Source of the DNA: Bacillota bacterium
GTDB lineage: Bacteria; Bacillota; Clostridia; Acetivibrionales; DTU013
DNA: 38,458 nt
Reading direction: 5' to 3'
Assembly (NCBI GenBank): GCA_023439545.1
Contig: JAEXNT010000064.1
Coordinates: forward strand, 1 to 38,458
Part shown: piece by piece, positions 7,826-15,217 of the stretch
Numbering within the stretch: position 1 is the first letter of the stretch
Layout: each line of letters opens with the position of its first letter
Program-made: the position numbers and the translations under genes
The notes under the pieces: generated by a model
Told to the model about the DNA's origin: nothing
The model's input: the letters and a program-made list of their open reading frames with translations, nothing else
Database searches by the model: none

Positions 7826-7999
7826 GTGAGTAGACACAGGAGTTTAATGTCGGAGGATTTGAAAGCCGAGATAGCAAAAGAGCTCGGAGTCTACAGTACG
7901 GTAGAGGCTGAAGGCTGGGGCGCCGTCTCGTCAAGGAACTGTGGTAATATTGTGAAGAAGGCAATAGAGAGGGCCGAGAGAAGCCTTGACACCAAATAA
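7826..7999 (+). CDS. Alpha/beta-type small acid-soluble spore protein
   Basis: The 57-aa product binds and protects spore DNA. It shows the clostridial SASP pattern, with MSEDLKAEIAKELGV, then EGWGAVSSRNCGN, then VKKAIERAE. EIAKELG corresponds to the GPR protease cleavage region. The start is GTG 7826, since AAGGAGG at 7811-7817 sits 8 nt upstream; the frame is open further upstream, but that extension lacks SASP sequence. It is expected in the forespore under SigG; no convincing SigG promoter was recognised. It is monocistronic, with a terminator immediately after. Confidence 0.93.
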   Translation: MSRHRSLMSEDLKAEIAKELGVYSTVEAEGWGAVSSRNCGNIVKKAIERAERSLDTK

Positions 8000-8024
8000 A
8001 AAAGCCTCTTTATCAGCGTAACAG

Positions 8025-8056
8025 GAGCCGGTTATCAAACCGGCTTCTTTAATTTC
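8025..8056 (+). terminator. Terminator of the SASP gene
   Basis: GAGCCGGTT and AACCGGCTTC form an 8-bp GC-rich stem with a short ATCA loop, followed by TTTAATTT. Confidence 0.8.
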
Positions 8057-8129
8057 ACTTTTAGTAAACACTTTCTGTAATTAAACCGGGTCTATTTATC
8101 ATATATTTTTACAAATCAACAGTTATTTA

Positions 8130-8158
8130 TTGAAACGGGGCTACCTTGGTGATATAAT
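8130..8158 (+). promoter_or_regulatory. S-layer gene promoter P1
   Basis: TTGAAA (8130-8135), a 17-bp spacer and TATAAT (8153-8158) with an extended -10 TG form a near-consensus sigma-A promoter. The 17-mer at 8149-8165 recurs with two changes at P2 (8348-8364). Confidence 0.75.
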
Positions 8159-8185
8159 TAATTTGCTAAATTCTGGGGGAGATTT

Positions 8186-8245
8186 ATGCCGTTTTATAGG
8201 CTCCTGGAAGGAAAGCGCGTTATTACTGGCAGGTATACCTCTTGA
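8186..8245 (+). CDS. Possible 19-aa leader ORF behind P1
   Basis: ATG 8186 follows a GGGGGAG ribosome binding site and lies about 20 nt after the predicted P1 start point. It encodes MPFYRLLEGKRVITGRYTS and ends at TGA 8243-8245. P2 has the same layout, so this may be a translated leader peptide. Nothing shows that it is expressed, and no known peptide was recognised. Confidence 0.35.
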   Translation: MPFYRLLEGKRVITGRYTS

Positions 8246-8296
8246 CATTTGAAGCTGAGTGCCCTGAAAAGTACAGTATTGCTTTGTTGCAAAACT

Positions 8297-8313
8297 GTTA
8301 CAATTTCTTTACA
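8297..8313 (-). promoter_or_regulatory. WalR-type box upstream of S-layer promoter P2
   Basis: On the minus strand the sequence reads TGTAAA-GAAAT-TGTAAC, a full match to the WalR (YycF) recognition pattern TGTWAH-N5-TGTWAH. It lies 15 bp upstream of the P2 -35 element. The site downstream of walK (24791-24807) is nearly the same sequence. Binding is inferred, not shown. Confidence 0.55.
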
Positions 8314-8328
8314 CTTGATTTGGATTTG

Positions 8329-8357
8329 TTGACTGGTAAAAATGCGGGTGATATAAT
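8329..8357 (+). promoter_or_regulatory. S-layer gene promoter P2
   Basis: TTGACT (8329-8334), a 17-bp spacer and TATAAT (8352-8357), again with an extended -10 TG. It is a strong sigma-A promoter about 138 bp before the S-layer start codon and a duplicate of P1. Confidence 0.8.
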
Positions 8358-8382
8358 CAACTTGAATTCAGGAGGGTGAAGC

Positions 8383-8424
8383 TTGCCCTTGCTGAATAAA
8401 GTGGCAAGACAAGTCGGGTTATAA
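8383..8424 (+). CDS. Possible 13-aa leader ORF behind P2
   Basis: TTG 8383 lies 6 nt after AGGAGGG and about 19 nt after the predicted P2 start point. It encodes (M)PLLNKVARQVGL and stops at TAA 8422-8424. It is the counterpart of the P1 leader ORF. The ribosome binding site is stronger than expected by chance, but expression is unproven. Confidence 0.35.
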   Translation: MPLLNKVARQVGL

Positions 8425-8429
8425 CACAG

Positions 8430-8467
8430 GGGAGAGGCGTAATCCGATTTGAACAGAAGCCTATCCC
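8430..8467 (+). other. 5'-UTR hairpin of the S-layer mRNA
   Basis: GGGAGAGGC (8430-8438) pairs with GCCTATCCC (8459-8467) except for one G-A mismatch, around a 20-nt loop, just before the GAGGAGG ribosome binding site. It may stabilise the mRNA or modulate translation. Together, 8057-8494 hold P1, P2, the WalR box, both leader ORFs and this hairpin. Confidence 0.4.
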
Positions 8468-8494
8468 AAAAATTTACGAGGAGGATTTGAGAGT

Positions 8495-11374
8495 ATGAGA
8501 AATCTCAAAAAGCTACTTGCAGTAATCGTAAGTATTTGCGTGCTTGCAACATTTGCGGTTCCTGCATTTGCTGAGACAAAGACCGATGCACAAATCGTCA
8601 CTGATCTCGGCATGGTACAAGGCACCACTGGTGGTGTTACTGCTGAATACTTAGCAACAACCCCGACCAGATATCAGGCAGCTATCATGTTCCTGAGACT
8701 CAAGGGTCTGGAAGATGAAGCAACAGCATTCATCCCCACAGATAACTTCACTGATCTGCAGGGACTGAATGAAACCAACAAGGCAATACTCGGTTACCTG
8801 AAAGCTAACCCGGCTCTCGGTTTCGAAGGAATCGGCAACAACAAGTTCGATCCGCTGAAGCCCATAACCGCTAAAGAGTACTACAAGGTTATGCTCACAG
8901 CCCTGGGTTACAAAGAAAACACTGACTTTACTTGGGCAAACGTTCTTCCGTTCGCAGCAAGCAAAGGTCTCTATGCACTCATTGAAAACACCAAGTTTAC
9001 AGTAAACGACCTTGCTACAGCTACTGTTGAAGCTCTGAAGGCTACTGTAAAGGGTGGAACGATGACTCTGCTGGCAGCTCTCGTTGAATCCGGCGCCATC
9101 ACAGCTGACAAGGCTAATGCAACCGGTTTCTTCACAGCTACTCCCAAGACTTTCGAAGTTGTAAGCGCAACTGCTGACAACCTGAAGGTTGCCAAGTTCG
9201 TATTCAGCAAGGAAGTTAACGGAGACACTGTCAAGAAGGAAAACTTCACAATCGATGGTACTGCAGTTCAGGATACCAAGCTGCTCGACGACAAGAAGAC
9301 TGTATTGGTAATTATGAACGCTGGCGTAATCGACAGCCAGAACAAGTCCAAAGACATCAAAGTAAAAGACGTTAAGGATACTTCCGGCACAGCTATCGCT
9401 GAAGTTACCAAGACTGTAACCTTCATCGACACTGCTATCCCGACAGTAACAGGCGCTATTGCCAAGAATGCAAAGACAATCGTTATCTCGGCTAGCGAGC
9501 CTCTGGATGTCAACACCAGCTACATTCAGGTATATGATGATATCAAGGTTGATGATACAGCTGTATCAGCTGACACTTCCTTTGATTTCGCAAAGAACAC
9601 CATGACTCTGCACCTGACTTCCGCTATGACTAAGGGATCCCATAAGATCACGATCGCCAAGCTGAAAGACTTTGCAGGTTATGTAGCAGTTGATCAGTCC
9701 TACAATTTCGATATTCCGGATGATACCACTGCTCCTGCAATTGCATCTGCAGTTGTAAAGAACAACACCAAGCTCGAATTGACCTTCAATGAAGATGTTG
9801 ATTATCTCTCACTCGGAAGCTTCAAGGTTAACAACGGCGGTGAAATCTATGGAACCCAGGATGACAACGACTGGTCCAAGATCACTCTTGATGGAATACC
9901 GACACTCGATATCGGAGCAACGGTTGAAATCAAGGTTCAGTACAAAGGCCAGAAGGACGTAATGGGTAATGAAGTTAAGGATTGGACTTCCTACACATTC
10001 AAGGTAGCTGATGATACAACACTTCCGACAGTTACGGCGTCTGTTGAATCTGACAACGATATCGTTCTCGCATTCAGCAAGGCTATGACCACCAATGTCG
10101 GCGAAATCAAGTTCTATGAAACTGACGGCGACCTGAGGGGCGTCATTGTCAGCCTGGTTGGCGGAGTCAATAGTGCATACGGCGAATGGAACGACGACAA
10201 CACCAAGTTGACGTTGAAAGCACTTGCAAGCGATACAGTTAGTGTTGATCCTATGGATATCAAGATCAACATCAAGGATATGAAGGATGCTACCATCAGA
10301 ACAAATCTGCTTCCTGAAACCAACCTTACTGTTAAAGCAGTTGATACTGCAAGACCGACAGTGGCTCCTTACTTCAAGGTTGAGCCCAAGAACGCAGGCG
10401 ATGATAAAGATGATACTATAACCTTCTACTTCTCCGAGCCCGTTAAAGCTGAAACCGCAAAGAACCTCAGCAACTATCAGGTTGAAACGACTGACGGTAT
10501 TTACACCGAAGCTAAGCCTTTCTCGCAGTATGGCGATGTATCCTTCAGCTCGATTTCCTCCAACGGTAAGGAAGTTACCATAAAGGCAAAGAGCATAGCT
10601 GCTGCTGATGCTGAAAGCCTGCAAATCAAGATATACGCTATACAAGACCTTGCTGGAAACATGATGGAAAATGTAAATAACGTAGTTGGCTTAGTAGCAG
10701 CTGAGGGTCCTGCAATGCCGACTGCAAAGGCTACTGAAAAGAACACGATCGAAGTATTGTTTGTGGGTACTGAAAGAATAGGAACCTTTGCTCCTGGCGC
10801 ATTCGTTATTCAAAAAGCAACCGGCAACAAAGCTTTTGTTGCCAATATAATCGCTGCTTCAATAGACAGCACAGATAAGTACAAAGTTAAGCTGACCATC
10901 GGCGGTGACATCGGAACTGATCCGACTGACCTCGAACTCAGGCTTACCAATCCAGATCTGATAAAGAACGTTTACGGAGTTAAGATCGATGCAACTGCTG
11001 GTGATGTAATATCTATAGCTGACGGCGTTAAAGCTACCGTCGATATAGAAACCAAGATCAGCAAGAGCGTAACTCTTAAGTTCTCAGAGGTTGTTGATGT
11101 TGCTACCACTTCCGGACTTCTCAGTGAAGTACTGATCACGAAGGATGGCAAGAGAGTAGCGATCGATCCTGCTAAGGTAACTTACTATAACGGCGATGTC
11201 GCTCAAGGAAACATAGTAAATGATCCTTCTAACGGATTCACCAAGGTTGTTATTGAACTCGAAGCTAATAAGGCTTATAAGTTCCAGTTCTACACTAATA
11301 GTTTGACTCAGGACGCTGACGATAATGATGTAAAAGACTTTGCTGAAGCAAAGGCCTTCACTACACTTCCGTAA
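8495..11374 (+). CDS. Probable major S-layer protein (SLH-like plus Ig-like domains)
   Basis: The 959-aa exported protein starts with a classic signal peptide (about residues 1-26, ending PAFA). The N-terminal ~200 residues are SLH-like, though diverged (FTDLQGLNETNKAILGYLK, KPITAKEYYKVMLTALGY), and would anchor it to a wall polymer. The rest is a series of bacterial Ig-like modules of the SbsA/Big_5 kind, each opening with strings like DTTAPAIASAVVKNNTKLELTF. Codon use differs from its neighbours (AAG for Lys, AAC for Asn, CTG/CTC for Leu), a sign of very high expression. Two strong promoters, a long leader, an ideal ribosome binding site (8478-8484) and a strong terminator agree. It shares domain order and the ALGYxENTDF motif with the SLH protein at 19720. 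Confidence 0.8.
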   Translation: MRNLKKLLAVIVSICVLATFAVPAFAETKTDAQIVTDLGMVQGTTGGVTAEYLATTPTRYQAAIMFLRLKGLEDEATAFIPTDNFTDLQGLNETNKAILGYLKANPALGFEGIGNNKFDPLKPITAKEYYKVMLTALGYKENTDFTWANVLPFAASKGLYALIENTKFTVNDLATATVEALKATVKGGTMTLLAALVESGAITADKANATGFFTATPKTFEVVSATADNLKVAKFVFSKEVNGDTVKKENFTIDGTAVQDTKLLDDKKTVLVIMNAGVIDSQNKSKDIKVKDVKDTSGTAIAEVTKTVTFIDTAIPTVTGAIAKNAKTIVISASEPLDVNTSYIQVYDDIKVDDTAVSADTSFDFAKNTMTLHLTSAMTKGSHKITIAKLKDFAGYVAVDQSYNFDIPDDTTAPAIASAVVKNNTKLELTFNEDVDYLSLGSFKVNNGGEIYGTQDDNDWSKITLDGIPTLDIGATVEIKVQYKGQKDVMGNEVKDWTSYTFKVADDTTLPTVTASVESDNDIVLAFSKAMTTNVGEIKFYETDGDLRGVIVSLVGGVNSAYGEWNDDNTKLTLKALASDTVSVDPMDIKINIKDMKDATIRTNLLPETNLTVKAVDTARPTVAPYFKVEPKNAGDDKDDTITFYFSEPVKAETAKNLSNYQVETTDGIYTEAKPFSQYGDVSFSSISSNGKEVTIKAKSIAAADAESLQIKIYAIQDLAGNMMENVNNVVGLVAAEGPAMPTAKATEKNTIEVLFVGTERIGTFAPGAFVIQKATGNKAFVANIIAASIDSTDKYKVKLTIGGDIGTDPTDLELRLTNPDLIKNVYGVKIDATAGDVISIADGVKATVDIETKISKSVTLKFSEVVDVATTSGLLSEVLITKDGKRVAIDPAKVTYYNGDVAQGNIVNDPSNGFTKVVIELEANKAYKFQFYTNSLTQDADDNDVKDFAEAKAFTTLP

Positions 11375-11404
11375 GTACTGCCTGATTAGTTGAACAAAAA
11401 GTTG

Positions 11405-11435
11405 AACCGCCTGCGAAAGCAGGCGGTTTTCTTCT
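11405..11435 (+). terminator. Terminator of the S-layer gene
   Basis: A perfect 10-bp stem AACCGCCTGC / GCAGGCGGTT with a GAAA tetraloop, followed by TTCTTCT. Confidence 0.9.
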
Positions 11436-11498
11436 ATTTACGCAAAAAATATTGTATGATAATATTAAAGTTATTAAGAGCTTTGGGGGTCATTTGAA

Positions 11499-13376
11499 TT
11501 GTCAAATCAGAGAAAGAAAGCCCAACAAGAAAGAGAACTAAAAGAGGCTTCAGGAACGGATATAAGTAAAATTATCTTTATTGCATTTATTATAGGGATA
11601 GTCCCATTGATTGTGATATCAAAGGTTGTTTTTTTCAGTGATATCGAAAAGGTATCTTTAGGAGAAGGACCTAAGTTGGACATATTTTCATACTATAAGA
11701 TGTTAGTACTGCTCTTATGCACTGCGGCGGGTTTCTTGACCTACCTTGTCAGAAGAGATACAAATCCCTTGGATGATAATAAAAAGATATACTATATTCC
11801 GGCGGGTATATACATATTATTCGTGTTTTTCTCTGCGATTGCATCTGAATATAAGAATATTGCCGTTTGGGGCTATTACGGAAGATATGAGGGAGCGTTT
11901 GTTTTGATCTCGTATATTATCGTTCTCTTTTTATCGATGAATCTGGTCAAAGAAGACAGACCGATAAAAATTGTTTTTACATGTCTCCTGAGCTCATCTC
12001 TTGTTATATCTGCAATCGGCATATTACAATACTTCGGTATAAATCCGGTATATGATATAGCAATGGCGACAACGCCGAGCTATGCTAAAGTTACATTAAG
12101 CCCATCACTGGGACCCAAATCGGTATATTCTACATTGTACAATCCAAATTATGTTGGAAGTTATATGGCAATGATTCTTCCTGTTTCCATATTATTGTTC
12201 ACATTGGTTAAAAAGGTTTTATATAAAGCTGCACTAGCTGCTTTACTGTGTTTCACCGTGATCAGCTGGATCATTTGTGATTCACGTGCAGGTATAGTCG
12301 GAGGCGTAATCTCGATTCTTGTTCTGGTAGTAATGTACAGAAAAAAGCTATTTAAGCATAAATGGATCATTGCTTCAATTGCACTTCTTATGTGCGGTGG
12401 ATTAGTAATCTTTAATTTTGCAACAAACGGATCAGTTATTGAAAGGTTGACAAGAATCCTATCTATAACTAGCAAAGATAATGCTGCGGAAAATTCAGGT
12501 ACACTGGAAACAGTTATTAAGGGACTTGTCGATGTATCTATGAATAAAGACAGGGCTAAAATCGTTACCGATAAGGGTACCTTGCAGGTAGTTTTGCTGG
12601 ATGGCGGTAAGATTAAGCTTATTGATGAGAATAGCAAGGAATTGGATTTTAGTATGGATAGCAATATCATAACCCTTAATGATGAAAGATTTAGTAATAT
12701 TATGTGCGAGAATAAATCCCAGGATGGCATAATGATTGTCTATTATAATGACTACAAACTTATTGATATTATGTTCACTGATACTGGACTCATGAGTCGT
12801 AGCAACAGATGGATGCCATATAGAAATGATAAAGCGATCGAAACCTTTGGATTTAAAGGAATGGAGACTTATGGTTCGAATAGGGGATATATCTGGTCCA
12901 GAACGCTACCCCTTCTGAAAAATACTATTTTACTTGGGCATGGGCCTGATACGTTCCCGATGTATTTCCCTCAATATGATTATGTTGGAAAACTCAAATA
13001 TTACCTTACAGGCGGTATACTTATCGATAAGCCTCATGATTTCTATCTTCAGACAGCTGTCAATACCGGAATTATCTCTCTATTGGCCTTGATTGTGTTA
13101 TTCGGAATATACTTTGTTTCAAGTATTAAGATATATATTAAAGAGGAATTCTCCACGTTTAAGTCAATAGCCGGCCTGGCCTGTTTCGCGGCATTTTGCG
13201 GTTACATTGTCTCAGCTTTTTTTAACGACAGTACCGTTTCGGTTGCGCCTGTATTCTGGATTTTATTCGGAACGGGAATCGGTATCAACACTAGCCTCAT
13301 CAAGGATAAAAGAAAAAACATGCTTGTAAAGAAGCCCGGGAAAGAGACTGTTGCTACTGTTAAGGAAAGTCACTGA
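11499..13376 (+). CDS. O-antigen ligase/polymerase-like membrane protein, copy 1
   Basis: The 625-aa polytopic membrane protein has about a dozen hydrophobic helices and the C-terminal Wzy/WaaL pattern: NRGYIWSRTLPLLK, LLGHGPDTFPMYFPQ, then KPHDFYLQTAVNTGI. These proteins transfer or polymerise lipid-linked sugar chains on the outer face of the membrane. Between the central helices and the RGYIW motif lies a soluble beta-rich stretch (about residues 330-450) not usual in short WaaL proteins. The predicted start is TTG 11499 with GGGGGT upstream; a charged cytoplasmic N-terminus follows. The next gene is a paralogue with the same layout, so they may act as a pair on a wall or S-layer glycan. 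Substrate is unknown. Confidence 0.8.
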   Translation: MSNQRKKAQQERELKEASGTDISKIIFIAFIIGIVPLIVISKVVFFSDIEKVSLGEGPKLDIFSYYKMLVLLLCTAAGFLTYLVRRDTNPLDDNKKIYYIPAGIYILFVFFSAIASEYKNIAVWGYYGRYEGAFVLISYIIVLFLSMNLVKEDRPIKIVFTCLLSSSLVISAIGILQYFGINPVYDIAMATTPSYAKVTLSPSLGPKSVYSTLYNPNYVGSYMAMILPVSILLFTLVKKVLYKAALAALLCFTVISWIICDSRAGIVGGVISILVLVVMYRKKLFKHKWIIASIALLMCGGLVIFNFATNGSVIERLTRILSITSKDNAAENSGTLETVIKGLVDVSMNKDRAKIVTDKGTLQVVLLDGGKIKLIDENSKELDFSMDSNIITLNDERFSNIMCENKSQDGIMIVYYNDYKLIDIMFTDTGLMSRSNRWMPYRNDKAIETFGFKGMETYGSNRGYIWSRTLPLLKNTILLGHGPDTFPMYFPQYDYVGKLKYYLTGGILIDKPHDFYLQTAVNTGIISLLALIVLFGIYFVSSIKIYIKEEFSTFKSIAGLACFAAFCGYIVSAFFNDSTVSVAPVFWILFGTGIGINTSLIKDKRKNMLVKKPGKETVATVKESH

Positions 13377-13423
13377 TTCTGTCGCCTGATGATAGTTTTA
13401 GTTTTATCAAGGGGATGAAAGTA

Positions 13424-15208
13424 ATGAAACAAATAAAAAGTTCAAATAAAGAGCTTCCCGTATACTATATTATACCTGTTATTCTAATATCCGCCCTTGT
13501 CCCTTTGATAGTCCATCTTAAAGTAATTACGATGGATAATATGACCTTCCAGTTTTGGACGGGCGAAAAGGATAACGCTGATTTCTTTTCGTATTATAAA
13601 GCCGTAGCGATAATGATATTCACAGCGGCAGCTTTTCTTTTGTTTCTTGTGGCCCAATACAGGGGGCTGCAAATTAAAAAGCAGAGTATTTATTATATTC
13701 CGATATTGCTTTATGCAGTACTAATTGTTTTATCCGCTGTTTTCTCCAAATATTCGAACACCTCTTTGATAGGATTTGCCGATAGGTATGAAGGTGTATT
13801 TGTGCTGTTATCATACCTATTGATACTATTTGTAACAATCAATATGGTAAATAGTCTGAGATTGATGAATATACTGGTCGTGGGCTTACTTCTATCTTCG
13901 TTTGTAATCGGGACAATAGGCATATTCCAGTATTTCGACATAGATTTCTTTAAGTCATCGGCCGGTAAATACCTGATATTGCCTGAAGCCTACAGGCATT
14001 TGAACTTGACCTTTAACTTCGGGGCACGTACGATCTATACGACCTTATACAATACAAATTATGTTGGAAGCTATACGGCCATGCTTTTTCCAATTAGTCT
14101 GGCGGTATTCCTCAGCGTGAAAAAAACATATTTTAAAACAGGCGCGGGTATCATCTCCTGCCTTATGTTTGCAAACTGGGTCGGCTGCGGATCCAGGACA
14201 GGATATATCGGAAGCTTTGCAGCCGTGGTCTTGCTTACAATTCTTCTTCGAAGGAGTATTCTCCAAAATATCAAATTTTTCGCACCCCTACTGCTTGCTT
14301 TCTTTCTGGTGTTTATCGGTATGAACAGCTATTCGGAAGGCGATCTCGGTAAAAGGGTATTGTCTACGCTGACCGGAATTGATGAAACCGCCGTTCTGAA
14401 TGCTCGAAACGCTATTAAGCTGAAGGATCTGAAGCTCCAGGGTAACAAGATTTCTGTAATTTGCGATAAAAATGCTTTGAATATGGTACTTGAAGGCAAT
14501 CAACTAATTTTCAGGGATACCAAGGGCAATCCCTTGAAGGTGATGAACAATGACGGAAGCATCACTTTCGCCGATACAGGCTATGAACCCTATAAGCTGA
14601 CGTTCTTCTCCGAGGAGAATATATTGAAGGTAACGATCGGTACTATGAATTTCAGTTTATTTATCGATAACAATGGATTCAGAATTATCGGGGAAAGAAA
14701 TACTTTGGTGGATAAGATCGATCACCCCAGGTATTATGGATTCGAGGGACATGAAAGATTTGGTTCTTCCAGGGGATATATATGGTCAAGGTCCGTACCG
14801 CTGCTTGCAAATAATATTTTGATCGGCGGAGGTCCGGACACGTATGCATTCCAATTTCCCCAGCATGATTATGTCGGTAAGCTTATTGCACTTGACAGCA
14901 TCAACGAAGTCGTCGACAAACCTCATAACATGTATCTGCAGATAGGCATAAATACCGGAGTATTGTCGCTGCTTGCAGTTTTGTTTCTATTTGCCGTATA
15001 TGCGATATCGAGCTTTAGACTGTATATCGGCGTTAAAATATCCGATAAGCTGCGTTACCTTGGGATAGCCTTTTTCACTGCATCGGTCGGATATTTTGTC
15101 GCATGTCTTGCCAATGACAGTCTGGTTTCTGTAGCTCCGGTGTTCTGGGTAGTCTTTGGGATGGGCATAAGCTGTAATTATATGGTTAACAAGGGCGGCG
15201 CCGCCTGA
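13424..15208 (+). CDS. O-antigen ligase/polymerase-like membrane protein, copy 2
   Basis: The 594-aa paralogue of the preceding gene has the same helix pattern, the same inserted beta-rich extracytoplasmic region (about 310-430), and the same motifs (SSRGYIWSRSVPLL, IGGGPDTYAFQFPQHDY, KPHNMYLQIGINTG). Shared segments such as YNxNYVGSYxAM support an old tandem duplication. ATG 13415 is also in frame, but it touches the ribosome binding site AAGGGG (13409-13414); ATG 13424 gives proper spacing. The gene lies about 45 bp after copy 1 and 9 bp before the dehydratase gene, so it is part of a surface-glycan operon. Confidence 0.8.
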   Translation: MKQIKSSNKELPVYYIIPVILISALVPLIVHLKVITMDNMTFQFWTGEKDNADFFSYYKAVAIMIFTAAAFLLFLVAQYRGLQIKKQSIYYIPILLYAVLIVLSAVFSKYSNTSLIGFADRYEGVFVLLSYLLILFVTINMVNSLRLMNILVVGLLLSSFVIGTIGIFQYFDIDFFKSSAGKYLILPEAYRHLNLTFNFGARTIYTTLYNTNYVGSYTAMLFPISLAVFLSVKKTYFKTGAGIISCLMFANWVGCGSRTGYIGSFAAVVLLTILLRRSILQNIKFFAPLLLAFFLVFIGMNSYSEGDLGKRVLSTLTGIDETAVLNARNAIKLKDLKLQGNKISVICDKNALNMVLEGNQLIFRDTKGNPLKVMNNDGSITFADTGYEPYKLTFFSEENILKVTIGTMNFSLFIDNNGFRIIGERNTLVDKIDHPRYYGFEGHERFGSSRGYIWSRSVPLLANNILIGGGPDTYAFQFPQHDYVGKLIALDSINEVVDKPHNMYLQIGINTGVLSLLAVLFLFAVYAISSFRLYIGVKISDKLRYLGIAFFTASVGYFVACLANDSLVSVAPVFWVVFGMGISCNYMVNKGGAA

Positions 15209-15217
15209 GGAGGGCTT

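Noticed and set aside
9809..10645. 278-codon open frame on the minus strand inside the S-layer gene
   Set aside because: It is antisense to a strongly biased coding sequence, has no ribosome binding site and its product has no recognisable domain; it is a by-product of codon bias.
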